Shown piece after piece: positions 1 through 11,926 of a stretch of DNA of 64,000 nucleotides. Position 1 is the stretch's first letter. Each line of letters starts with the position of its first letter. The position numbers and the translations under genes were made by a program. Source of the DNA: Ceratodon purpureus (lineage: Eukaryota; Streptophyta; Bryopsida; Pseudoditrichales; Ditrichaceae); contig CM026427.1 in assembly GCA_014871385.1 (NCBI GenBank), positions 1,856,068-1,920,067 on the forward strand, read 5' to 3'. A model generated the notes under the pieces. The model had not been told where the DNA came from. It saw only the letters and a list, made by a program, of their open reading frames with translations, and did no database searches.

Positions 1-4
1 CGAG

Positions 5-159
5 TTCTATGAGAATGTTGGACAATTTGCGGCATTAAGCCCCTCATAAAAAACTGTTATCCGTTGACAGCTCCATAGCGTGTGCCGTTGCGAAAGTTAG
101 ATTTGAGCTGTTGAAATCTCCTAGATAACTGCCGCAAATTGTCCAACATTCTCATAGAA
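5..159. mobile_element. Small inverted-repeat element (MITE-like)
   Basis: Positions 5-34 (TTCTATGAGAATGTTGG...) and 130-159 are perfect 30-bp reverse complements of each other. They enclose about 95 bp with no coding potential. This is the form of a short non-autonomous DNA transposon, or a large hairpin. The left flank is cut by the window edge, so a target-site duplication cannot be judged. The superfamily is not recognisable. Confidence 0.6.
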
Positions 160-256
160 TTATGCCATTATGTAAGCTAAACATGTTCTAGAAGAAAAGA
201 AAATAGATCTGATCAAAACTTGCGGTTGAAAATTCAACTACCCCGCATCATCCTAA

Positions 257-3200
257 TGGCGCTGGCGCCACGATAAATTGCCCCACCAACAGAAGCTGGT
301 ACACAAATCCTGAACAACAAAACCAATCCGCTCTCAAATGCCGTAGTCCATTCTGCTATGAACCACAGATGTCTTCACCATATCTGTACCTGTCAAAATT
401 TGGTTGGACTCGGCCGAGTTGGAATCCGGTACCTGCATTTTGAAACTCATTATAGATCTGCTAGTATCTGGTGTAAATGGATAGCTAGAAGTAGAATACC
501 AAGGATTTCGGGATTTGAAAAGGAGGTTTAGTGAATACCTACGGGTAATCCGTTTACTCATTCTGACCGCCTTCTTTGTTCTTCTTGCGGCTTGAAGTCA
601 AGGCTTCTCCTTTTTTGGAGTGTAGTTCATTCCACCGATATCGGAGTTGAGATGGCCCCGCTTCTTCTCACCTTCTCCAACATCCATATCGACACTTGGT
701 TTAAATGGACCTACACGGCATTTAGTTGGCAATTAGAATATAGATTTTTAATAAACAGAATAAGCAACAGACTTGAAAAGAGATTAGCAAAGACTTGCAA
801 ATAGATTGGGTAGAGGTATTAGAACATACCTTCTTCCCTGTAAAATCCGAAACTCTTGAGCCAGCCTGCAGAAAGTATCTTCTTGCATTTTGAGCACGCA
901 CAATTAGAATCAAGGGACATGTGCATCGCTGCACACCAAGGGTGATAAACACAGAAGCACGGAGCTAGTATAACGTCGAACAGTGGGAATCCTAATCCGC
1001 ACAGAGCACAATCTTGAATACTCCTTCCTTGTGCGGTTTTCTTACGAAAGTCCACGTCCTCGATATATCGGCCTGCAGTGCGAGTTGCTGGAATTGCAAA
1101 CCTGTCTTCAAGCTGCTTCGACCGTGCCTTCAAATTCTCTACTGTCGCCAATTTCTCAACCTTTTCCTCCAGCAGGCGCTTCTCCTCCTCCTCGGCGGCT
1201 GCCAAGTCCTCTGCACATGCTTCCTCGGGCTTCTCCTCCATTCATTCGGATTGCAGCTGCTCTACTCTGACATCTGTGCATATCTATGTTGGATTGCAAT
1301 TTCAATAGCTGATGCCAGCGCCGTTGCCTTCGATAGCGTGATTATTTTTGGGAGAAAATAGAGTGATTACCAAAGAAAGGAAGACCAACTCTCAACGCAC
1401 TATCGTCTAGGGCCTTCACGAGCATGATCAATAGCGTACATTGGGCGTTTCCTTCTATAAAAGCATGGATATACTGTATTGGTTTGAAACATCAAGGGCC
1501 GTGCTGAACCACTATCTCAAAGCCCTTAGTATCTGCATCAATGTTCATCGCCGGCGCTGGTGCCAACAGACGACATTCGGTGTTAAGTAAGAATTTTTTA
1601 TTTTGGATGTTACCGGGGCGGATCATTTTTTCCATTCATTCTTATTGCGAGGCCCACGAAATATATTAAACTCGATATCAACTTTCTCCAATGTTGAGTC
1701 GCGCTGGCAACAGTTGAATTATTCGGTCGATGTTCAATCTGAAGTGTACAAATTCATTTCCATATGTAGATCGCTATGCAATAAGTGACTTAAGTTTCAA
1801 TAGATGGCATTTGATTTAGTTTTTAGTTTTGTTCCTCGTTTTTTACAGGAAGTGCAAGTTCATCATCAGTCACTTGTCGACCAACCAACATATGGCAGTT
1901 GCAGTTAATATTTTGCATGCCACTCTCCCCGAAGCTGATTCGGTGGCTCTGATCATCATGCAAACTGATTTTGGTTGTGAGGTACAACTTTATTAATGTA
2001 GTTATCACTTGCTTTTTAAAATTCATTCATATAAGTCTTTGCTGAGGTGAAATGAGTCTTGCATGGCGCCGGCGCCAGTATTAGGTATGATTTTTCCTTT
2101 GTGCTCCGTGAGATTGTTGGATTCTTGGAAAAAAATTCTCTTCGGCTTTTTCTATTCTCGGTTTGCGCTGGCGCCATTTCAGTTAGCCAGGATTGAGATT
2201 TATTTGTTTGTATCTATTTCGATTTCGCGTGCGTTTTTCTCGGCTGGCGTTGGCGTTGGCTGGTACTGGCCAACTTGGGATTGACGATGGTCAGATCAAC
2301 GTCCAACTTGGGATCAGCTTCATAAATTCCACCGCCTTTTTTAGATATAACTCCATGATTGGATTCTTATATTGTTGCATATCCTCTTTGTTTAATTAAT
2401 TTGGACTCTTTGGAAGGGATTTGGATGTTGCTGCGATTTCAAATGTCTCTTTCTGGGACGTTTGAGCGATGGAATTTCTCTTCTTTTGGCGCAAACTATA
2501 ATATTTTAATTTTTGTGAGATTGTGATTTGGTATCATGTTGAAATTCCGTCTCTTGGTGGTGGATGTAATTAGTGACTTGGTTAGGAATAATCTTATTTA
2601 CTCTTGAATCTAGATGAAAACAAGGTCCTACTATAACGTAAATGGTATTGGATATCGCTTTGATTTCAGACTTGGCAAGTATATTGTTGTGTGGTGAAGG
2701 GTTTATACTTAGACGCATCTGCAAAGTATGTGGGAGGCTGTTGATGATGGAATCATAGTTTCTTGGCTCCTCTTGGTTTAGTCTTGATTTTATCAATGTA
2801 TTACTATATGGGTTTCCAAAACCGTTCACCTAAGTTTATTTCTGGCTCTGTTGGACATATGGTTTCGAAGCTAGAAGCTACAATTTAGCTTTCAGATGGT
2901 AGCCCTTGCTATGCGTTTTTTGGTGCTTTGCGGTCCGCGGCACGCTTACCTTAATTTGTATCATTGTGGCATTTGAGTCCTCGCAAGAATTGAATTGTTC
3001 TGTAATTTGAATCTTCAAATCGCATTTTGATCAAGCTCTAGAAGGTGAGAGAAACAACTAGCCTCCTAGTTGTCTGTTAGAATAATTCCTGTAAATAGTA
3101 GTTTGACATCGTCATTATGCATTTTATTTTCCCATTCTTTAATGGAGTTGCTATCTTGTTTGATATTGCTTGAATGAAATGCGTAATATATATTGTTTAA

Positions 3201-3800
3201 GGCTTGTGCATTATTAGTTGCAAATTTGGGTAATGTGTTTTGGGAAGATTTCTTGTACATCATGTTTTCTGTCCTTGATAATCGTCTAGTTGAATGAATA
3301 TAGTGAATATTGGTCCACGGCTTAACTTGGCCTTGTTTATGTCCTTGATGTCAGATGAAAAGATGTAGTCAACATTGTTGCACGACTGGTTTGTCCTCCT
3401 TTCGGTATCGTTTGATCAACGCCGATGTTTATGGCAACTCACGTCGGGGTCCAGAATTTGATTCGTCTCCAATGCCCAGACTCGAACTAGGATTACTTAT
3501 CTACTATTATTTACACCCGTTTTGTTCACTGTGACCAATTAATGGAATCAATCAGACGCTCGCATCACTGGTATCTGTTTTCTCAGTTTTAGGGTGTTTG
3601 CTATATTGTTGTGGTCAATTGATTACTGCATTTATCCTAATCGATATGTGCATGTTTTGATACAGATCGGTTCCTTTTGGAATTTTGGCTGTTTTTGTAA
3701 CGCATATGGATGACTTGTAGTGCTCAATGAGCCGTGGTTTTTATTCCTCATGACTTTCGTTTTTTAATTTTTTGAGTTCTTGCACTTGGCGTTAGCGCCA
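257..3800. repeat. Dispersed 14-bp palindrome TGGCGC-NN-GCGCCA
   Basis: Four good copies of a 6-2-6 inverted site lie at 257-270 (centre TG), 2064-2077 (centre CG, perfect), 2163-2176 (centre TG) and 3787-3800 (centre TA). Degenerate copies lie near 1313, 1548 and 2245. They fall around the decayed zinc-domain gene at 598-1273. I saw no comparable cluster elsewhere; single GGCGCC cores occur near 13708 and 23083. Apart from these sites and scattered AT-rich sequence I see no gene between 1274 and about 4300. Confidence 0.6.
598..1273 (-). pseudogene. Coiled-coil/zinc-domain protein, decayed paralogue of the 58-59 kb gene
   Basis: Two exons are visible: 1273..830 and 710..598, joined in phase (GAAG|gtatgt to gtgtag|GTCC). 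The first holds a charged coiled coil, then a Cys/His-rich segment: CALCGLGFPLFDVILAPC, CFCVYHPWC, then CACSKCKK and GWLKSFGF. The second encodes a tail with KKRGHLNSDIGGMNYTP and a TGA stop at 598-600. The same order, including SDIGG.NYTP after a phase-1 intron, occurs in the gene at 57.9-59.3 kb. An in-frame TGA just before the ATG at 1241 interrupts what reads as continuing coiled coil, and the N-terminal half of the paralogue is absent, so this is probably a fragment. The Cys/His spacing is RING/PHD-like, but I cannot assign a family. Confidence 0.6.
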
Positions 3801-4299
3801 TCTGTCTGATGCCTGTTCATATTCGTAGATAATGTTTTTGATATTCTGGTGGTTCTTGATTTTCGAGTACATTGATGTCACCTGAGGGGTTATGCAGGTC
3901 CATTATTTTGAGTGGTGATTTTGGATTCAGGACGTTATGCAGTAAACCACCCGAGCACAATTTTATGTTTCTTTGACTAATAGTCTCGAACAATTTTGTA
4001 GGCTTGAATGTTATTTATAGTTGAATTTTGTGTTCTATTATTGAATTCACCCACTTTGAATGGATATCTGACTGCGTCTATTTTGGCACACTTTCTGAGT
4101 CTTACGTATTTGTACTCCATGCTTTGTATACGTCTTTCCCAGCATACGCAAAGGTATTGTCCGCAGACGGTTCGTATTATTCATCCTTTTTAGATGAGAG
4201 TATCGTACGCCGGTTTTGTATTCAGTTATGTATTTTTGACTCGACATAATAAGTGTATACAGTTGCTGTTCCATTATTCGATGTGATTGGATGAACTTC

Positions 4300-5015
4300 G
4301 GATGTGGCAAATATGTTCTCTGTCTCTAACAATGGTAGCGACTTTTTCTCATTACTTAGTTTTACATACCGTCAGGCCTATATATAGGCGAGGTCCGGCT
4401 AGTTTGCAACCTATGCTCTCTGAACGATGCACGCTCCAAAGCTGTCCTCTACCTCAGAGGACAAAATTCTCTGTACACGCCCCACGGGCCACAACGCATA
4501 CCCGCCACCCTCCACAAACCCACGACCAGTCATACCCGCACACCACAGAACCCGTCCAAGTCTAAGACCCGGAGCCCTCCGTATACCCTCGAAAAAGATC
4601 AGGGTACAATCAGGGTAAGTGCCGTACTTTCCAAGTGCCGCCCTCTACCAAGCCCTCCTCTCGCTTCCTCTCCAACTCACACTCCAACTCACACTCAACT
4701 CCTTCCCCACTCCGAGTCCAGCTCCCCTTCCTTTTGGCTGAGTCCATTGTAACTTACTACGTTACCAAGGTAGTGACTCACTTCCATTGCCGAAAGAGTT
4801 CCACTCCACCATGACCTTCTCCTTCCGCCCCTGACCACACCCTGCTCTCTGCTCACGGAGCCCTGCTCATCGCTCCCACCACGCATGGCCACGCTCTAGG
4901 ACTCACAATTCCACTGCTGCGCAAAGGGAGGATTCCCACTCAGGATTAGGAGTTTGCTTTACTTGAGAGGACGGAGGGCTTTAGGACTTAGGGCGAGGTG
5001 GTGGTGTGGAGCGGG
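4300..5015 (+). promoter_or_regulatory. Upstream region of the TMEM192-like gene
   Basis: There is no convincing coding sequence here. A TATATATAGG stretch at about 4378-4388 could be a core promoter element. From about 4555 the DNA resembles 16185 onward, the upstream flank of the second copy, and from about 4790 the two are almost identical. Promoter assignment is inference. Confidence 0.3.
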
Positions 5016-8000
5016 ATGTTGCGATGGCAGGGTTCAATCCAGGCCAATCCCCACCCTCGCCAAGCTTCCGCCGATATTCCCATCAACCCCGACCAGTGCG
5101 TCTCGTCTCTCTTTCCTCATCGCGTCGATTGATTTTTGTTTTGTTTGATTTTGTTTTGTTTTGAGTAAGTTGAGCGGCCAGCTGTTCCTTCACTGATTCG
5201 TTGTGATTAAAATAATGTAGTAATAGAGGAATGAGATTTATTTGCGTAATTAATTTGGAGCTGCTGTTGTATAATCCAGTCCTTGGAAGATGTGCTGGTT
5301 TGGTAGAAGTGCTTGTTTGGTGATTGCATGTTGAATTCCTTTCTCTGATTCCTGTTTTTATTTTAATTTTAAATATAGACTAATGCGGACGCTTGGTTTT
5401 TGTGTTTGCGTTGCAGGTTTACAGACGTGATTCCTGAGCTGCCGCAGTCGGTGTGGCGGGAGAAGGCTAGTAAGATCGGGGGTGCACTCTACTGCGTTTA
5501 TCTTGTATGTATGCCAACTTAATTGTCTTCATTCATGTATGCACTGCTTTGGTAATGTTTGAGTTGCTTTGTGAATGCGGATTGTGGCGAGACGCTTGTT
5601 GACATGGATTATTCGGCTATTTGACAGAGTGCCTATGCTGTGCTGGTCATCACGTCTGCATGGCTGCCAATGTTAACGCCTATCAACCACGCGCCGATAT
5701 TTGCTCTCTGCAATTTTGTGATGCTAGCAATCACAGGTTCGTGTGGATTATCCATTCTACTGTTGCTTTGTGGGTCTATAGATGGAGCTCCTTCTGCTGG
5801 TCTGTTCTGATTAGTTTCATGATAGAATTATGTTCAAGAATTCGTGTTCTCTTATTCCAGGCTCCATAGTCAAGGGCAATAACAGGAATCCTGTTTCTTA
5901 TACCCGCACTTGTGTTTCACTTGGATGTTTTTTGCATTCTTGAACATGATGATGACGCGTCTTTCTCGAGCTTATGAGGGGTCGATGTATGATACTCCTT
6001 GGTTATTCGATGGTTCAATTAACGTTACATTCCTCATGTGTATGGCTGTTGTAAATATGGTTTGCAAGAAGAAAGCAAGGTTATGTTGCACACTAAGATC
6101 GATTGAACAGTTCAGTTATTACTATGCAGGTTTGTTACAACAGCATCTTCGTAGGCAATTGAAAAAAGAGCGGGATCAGGTGTGCATTTTCGACTCCTTC
6201 ATCTCATTGTGTAATTAGCATGTCACGTTTGACAAAGCTTGACTTCCGCAGTGAGACTTAGTGAAGAGGAACTTTCTGATTCTTGGTATGAATTGCTTTT
6301 GTCTTCTTTGCTACACGGTTACTCTTAACGGTTGCCCTCTATGGTTTAATTTGCGTTCTTAAGTCTCTGTTTTGTTTCTTACGCTTGTTTAGGTGTAGAC
6401 TTCTTATGTGTTCCTCTCCTTGTTGGGTTTTTGCAGGGTTTCCTCCAATTCAGTGCAGACCTTGAGTGGATCGTGGACTTGCCTTACAAGGTTGTAGCTT
6501 ATGGTACATCATCCCTTCTCCTCTCTCTTCAATTTATGAATTTGACGATTACGGTATGCATTTCGCTTATGTCGCACACTGGTGATTTATCATTCAAATG
6601 AATCTCTAAGTCACTGACTCCATTAGAAAGCTCTCATACGGCTCTGATGCTCCTTAGTTGGTGACTATCAGGAACGGGCTCGATTTTGGTTGTGGTAGCA
6701 TGGGATCTTCAGGAAGAACTGGACATCCCGCACTTGCTTCTGCTGCGGTTCGTGTCTTGTTTACTTTTACCCTTAGTTCTGCAAGTTGGTGATGTAATGT
6801 AGTATTACTTTGTCGCCTTATCGGATTTTTTGGTTAAGTCAGGACGACAATACACGAGGATTTGATTTGGATCTAAATTATCTGAATTCTTCTTCATCTT
6901 ACAAAGGTATATTTACCTAAGGGAGTTTCCTTTGGCTATCTTAGTATGTGAACCCTTGTTGAATATTCTTTTGTTTTTTACAGGCTAGTCACTTTGGTGC
7001 AGATTGTATGCGCTGCAGCGCTTGTTGGAACGTATATGTGTAAGTACACACCATCCATGAATGAGAACCTCATGTCAAATGAAGTGGTAATGACCAATAA
7101 ACCACTAGAACATGAACCACCGGTTCTTACATAAAGTTTAATAGGACTAAGTCGGCAAGAAGCATGGACTTGATGGTAAGCCCAGCGATGGTGCCGTGTT
7201 TGACTAGTATCGGGTTTGAGATTAAGATTATTCCCCTTGTTTCTAATAAGCGTTAAGATATGAGTAGAAGTATTATAGATCTCTTCGACGTTTCGGTGTG
7301 CAAAATGGAATCCCATGAACCTTGTATCATACTATTACTGAACCTGGCATGGTATACGCAGGGAAGGTTCACGAGCACAACTTGACTCATTGTGAACCGG
7401 ATGCCATGCACTCTCTTTACTCTCCATTGCAGCCTCCAGAGTCACTCAGAGGCATAAGGTGTAGCTTCTCTTCTTTCTCTTGCGTTTGAGCAGCATAACT
7501 GGGATTTTTTAAGTTGTGTTCCTATGAAGATGTTGTTGATCTTGAATGTTCAGTCATTAAGGGCATGTAACGCGAACCTTTTCCACGTTTGGGATTTTGA
7601 ACTGATTTTTCAAAGCTGCTGTTGTTGAGTTAGCATGAGAGTTGACCTGCGTTGAGATCTAGCAGGTATATAGACAGGGGAGGATTAGTGGAGCAGCAAG
7701 CAGCACTTCTTCATTACCAGCTGGACAACCTCCAACATCTCAATAAAGAGGTACGATTTAACCATGTTCTTTCAGGACACTATAGTTTGTGTTCACCTGG
7801 AAGACTTATTCTGGACATCTGTATATTTTGACATACGTCAGACTTGGTAGTCGACAACGTTTTTGTTATATTTTGTACATGGTGATTCCCTGTTTTATGT
7901 CATTTGCTGAATTTGGAGGATTTGGAAACAGCTGAGCCGTTCGTTTCACCTAATTTTCTGCCAATCTCTATCTGTGGTGAACGGTCTAGACTTTTAGAGA

Positions 8001-9271
8001 TTTCTTTAACGAAGTTTTTTTCTTCTAAATTCATACTGTTTAATCTTGGTTTGCAGTTGTCCAGACTTCAGAAAAGGTCTCTTGAACATGAACAGTCTCA
8101 GGATGGTAGCACAACACCACTGGTATGATTAGGTGAAGGCCCCTTATAGTTATGTTGATTAACGTGGGACTTATGCACATTTGGCGTCTTCTTTATATCC
8201 TAAGATTTCAAATTGGCGAGGCCCGAACCCATGTTCTACGTAATCTGAAACTTTGAAATAGCATGTCTTAACTGATTTTTTCATGTCAATGCCAGATAAT
8301 GCTCATTTTGGAAACTACGCTTGGATTCGTTGTCTTTGTTATATAATTCGATTCAAACTGATACCATTGTATTGAAATCTGTCAGGTGGATTTGAAAGAT
8401 CTACTCGACACTAGGGAACAAGAGTTGCGAGCAACTGCCGCTGAGGTACTAAAATAGAGACCGCAAATCAATGATTATACACTATCGGCAATGAATATTG
8501 TCTTTAAATTCCTATCATTTATTTCTGATACTTGGTGCTTTTGTCAGAGAGATATTTTGCAGGACGAGATAAGAGTAGCAAGGAGTCTTATAGGTGGACG
8601 AGAGCATGATCTGCTAATTGTACGCTCAGAGAATGACAAGGTAAGATCTTATCCTCAGAATGCCAATTCCATTTTTATGAGCTGTAGAATTTTTGGCATG
8701 ATGACTTTGTGAATGGGTCTCAGTTTTGTGTTCATACCTGGCGTTTGCGATGGCTTTTCTATATGATTTCATGTAATTAATATTGATCAAGCTGATCAAG
8801 TGTGTTTTGCTTTCATATCAGTATGTAGAAGAGAATGAAGGTTTGCGAGCTGAATTGGATGAGTGGAGTGTCCGGACAGCAAAGGTAAGCAGACTCGACA
8901 CAGTAATTGTAACAGTAGAAGAGGACTATCATTTATTCTTGTGCGTATTTTTAGTTACGCTTAGCCAATTTTATGTGCAGTAGGTCCATCTCGTTAGTCT
9001 GCGAGTCTTTGCGTATTGAGTGTTGCAAAACGATATACTGCCTATTATCGAAGTATTGTTTGACTCTAGGGTTTTTTACGCATTGTAACAAACAACCAAA
9101 GTATTTATAAATTTTGTGACGATAATATGGCCTTAAAGTGGTCGGAACGGATTAATAAGAATGTTTTGTTGAGTGCAGTTTGAGGTGGCACTTGAGGCCG
9201 AGCGACTCAGAAGTTTGGACCTGCGGAGACAGTATCATGAACTTCGAGAGTCAGCTACCATCGGAACCTAA
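5016..9271 (+). CDS. TMEM192/FIP1-like four-span membrane protein with C-terminal coiled coil
   Basis: The model starts at ATG 5016. Clear exons are 5016-5095, 5417-5504, 5628-5736, 5886 onward, 6437-6503, 6672-6747, 6984-7039, 7362-7458, 7666-7750, 8057-8122, 8386-8445, 8548-8640, 8822-8884 and 9179-9271 (TAA). Phases agree from exon 1 into exon 4 and again from 6437 to the end. The joins between about 5945 and 6437, with exon-like pieces at 6130-6179 and 6251-6284, are unresolved. Hydrophobic spans include GGALYCVYLSAYAVLVITSAW, the 5700-5940 region, VVAYGTGSILVVVAW and LVTLVQIVCAALVGTYM. The tail (YIDRGGLVEQQAALLHYQL, then LSRLQKRSLEHEQ and three more short exons) is coiled coil. Four spans plus a coiled-coil tail match the TMEM192 architecture, known in animals from lysosomal membranes. 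The family call is from memory of that layout and is moderate. A second, broken copy lies at 16.6-18.4 kb. Confidence 0.6.
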
Positions 9272-11926
9272 TGTCAGATGGTGCTGCTGCTGAGTATTCC
9301 TAATGCAGTCGCGTTCAACGCATCTAGCTAAAGATAATGGAGTTATATCATCTTCCTTCTTCGACCGGACATATTAGTTGGGCCTGTCTGGAACTGCTGG
9401 GCATAGATTTAGAACTGGAGTAGTCATTTTTATGCTATCAGCAAAATTTTGTTATGCAGTTGACTAAATTGGTCATAATTGATATCAATGAAAGATAAAT
9501 TGAAAATCAACATGAGAAGTTCCCAATGCGTCCGATGGAGGCAAGTAACCAATGTCGCAGTGATACTCAAGAATGTGTATCTGCAATTCAGGAGAATAAC
9601 AGATTATTCCTGACTTCTGGAACCCTTGATTGCCATTATTCTACTCTGTTATATCACCTAAAAGATGTGGGATGTGTTGCAGCGCTGCCTTATAAATTTT
9701 GAAGGAGGATTCTATCATCAACAAGTTGCGCACATTATGATACTCCTGGAACAAAAACTCAGATCCCGGATGGTAGAATTGCGAGGGCGAGGGACTCTGC
9801 CACCCACATTTTACAACCACTTTCACAACGTGCTAAGATCTGAAGTTCGGTAGTGATATTTTCTTGGCAGTGAATCGGTCAAGGTTCTCTGAGACAGAGA
9901 TTCTCGCATCATTTAGGTGGTGTAGAAGCAGAGATACACACCGGCAATCAAGGGTTGGTGAAAGTCTGAGTGATCTACCGAGGTATGCTGGCTACGGGCA
10001 GTTATTCAAGATAAATGGTCGTAATTAACTTTTCCACTTTGTCGGCAACTCTACAGTACTCTGTGGACCTCAAATATTCAGATCATGAATTCTGCCTCGA
10101 GCGCTTGGAGGCTCAGTTCCTCTAAAAACTTACATTAGGGTATTGAGCTCTGCGCCCTCACAGACTAGAGATGGATCAGCATCGCAGCTTTTGACATGTT
10201 TAGCTCTCCTGCGATGGATGCATAACGTACTGGATGTACTGGGTGGAGGCTGGAGCTGGTCAGTTTCTGAATTTGTCGGAGTCGTCGAGGCTGTCTTCTC
10301 CAACGGTTGGCGGTATGGTGACTTGCGCATCGTTTGAGGAGTTGGCCGTATATCAAAGCAAGGGTGACTCTTATTTTTTGCATCTTGCAATACTAGTGGC
10401 TGTTTGGTTCTCATCGAGTCTGTAAAATTGCCTTCGCTAGTCAAGGTGGTGGGGCAGCGGAATATGTGATTAAGGGTTTTGTGATATGCGAATCGAGCTT
10501 TCTCGTTCGGCATCGCCGACCAACTTGAAAGCTTGAGCTTTCGCTTCTTGCTTTGAAAGGCTGGAGCCTACGTCGAATCGAGAGGATTGGTGGAGCCGAA
10601 CCAGTCGCAATTTTATTGACTAGTTTTTAGGTGAGTATTCATCTTGGTGATCTTGTCACTACTACTTTTTTCTGCTTGATCTGAATTATATTGTGAGGGT
10701 ATTGGAGCCCTGGGGTGTACAGGGCTTATTTGCTGATTCACGGATTTTGAGGGCAAGTTATCGTAGTATACCTACACAAGCGTGTCGGTGGAGGTGAATT
10801 AGCCATTTTGTTGTGAACCATTGTGATGTTTTAATTTGACTTTCCGGTTATAATGGACTTCGTAATCGTAAATTTTTTTCTTTTCCTTTTCTGATTCGTC
10901 ACCTTGAATTACCTAACTATTACATATTGCTAATATATGAGGAATTTTCATGGACTTGTAAGCTAAGACTATTACTTGACATTGTGCCTTATTTTGCTGC
11001 TTTTGTTTCTTGCTGTCTGGTCTGAGGCTTTGAGTTTCGTGTTTTCTAAACATGTGTGCGGGACAGTTGGCAGACTTCAGAGATGGGGTTGTGTGCATGC
11101 TATTGTAAGGTGCTTGTTTGTGGAGAGCAATGTATCTACTTGCTGTTGCGCTTGAAACGTGATTTGCATTTTGAAGCTGATGCGTTTGGTTTGAAGATGC
11201 GTTTCATCAATGTCACGTGGAGTCTAGTCTGATAAGCCTACAGCGACGTGTTTTTCCCAGCTGTCTGCATTCTATAGTAATGTAGTCTATTGTCCCCAAT
11301 TCGGAATAATGATTCCTGTCTTGACTGTTGCGCTTCTCCATCTGAATGAGTTGCGTTGCCCTTTTTAAGCACAGCTATCGATCATGCTAGCCGAGTGGTC
11401 GGGAGGGTGGAGGATCGGTCAACCTCTCCAAATCACTTAGTACTTATGTTCGAACGGGGTCGGATGATTGAGGTTGGAGGCATGGCGAAGAGCGCATCAT
11501 TGGAGGTGCCGGCCGCAAATCATAGCCAGGCCTACCCTATTTTTTGAGGGATGGTGAAACAAATGGAGAGATCGCTGCCGGGTGAATTACATCGTAATTT
11601 GCTCCACTTGTTCAATGGTTTTGGTCCCAGAGAGCAACACAAGTTCTGATTGGCATGATTCTCTTGTAGCTTCTGGGTTTTAGGTTTCACGGTTTGTTGG
11701 ACTACATGGTCCTCTGGTGCAACATTACTTGGCAATGTAGCAGGGATCATCCACAACATGAGTATTTGGGGCTAGATAGTACCGTCATTGTAGCACACAT
11801 AAGAACTACTGAAATCGTCCTTCATCATCAGGTGGCCATGAAACTTGAGAGGAAGTATCCGGGGATGTTTGCTTGTGTTTCTTGAAGAACATCAAAGCAT
11901 GTTCAAAAATTTGAAGCCTTGACATC
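9272..11926. other. Intergenic region between membrane protein and receptor genes
   Basis: The first 540 bp (to about 9805) is 3' flank that is also present, diverged, at 18440-18983. The rest contains only short open frames without recognisable protein features. The region just upstream of 11927 could hold a 5' leader intron of the receptor gene: there is a donor-like site near 10630 and an acceptor-like CATCAG at about 11825-11830. I cannot support more. Confidence 0.4.

Noticed and set aside
3460..3510. tRNA-like T-arm on the minus strand (TTCGAGT loop with a paired stem)
   Set aside because: No matching acceptor, D or anticodon arms at the required distances.
4427..4618. Short plus-strand frames upstream of the TMEM192-like gene
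   Set aside because: Pro/Thr-rich low-complexity readings of a leader/promoter region, not conserved in frame in the second copy.
6841..6906. Exon-like open stretch (DDNTRGFDLDLNY) in the TMEM192-like gene
   Set aside because: Including it breaks phase; skipping it joins 6747 to 6984 in frame and completes a membrane span.
10130..10513. Open frames between the membrane protein and receptor genes
   Set aside because: Mutually overlapping on both strands, no recognisable features, no splice support.
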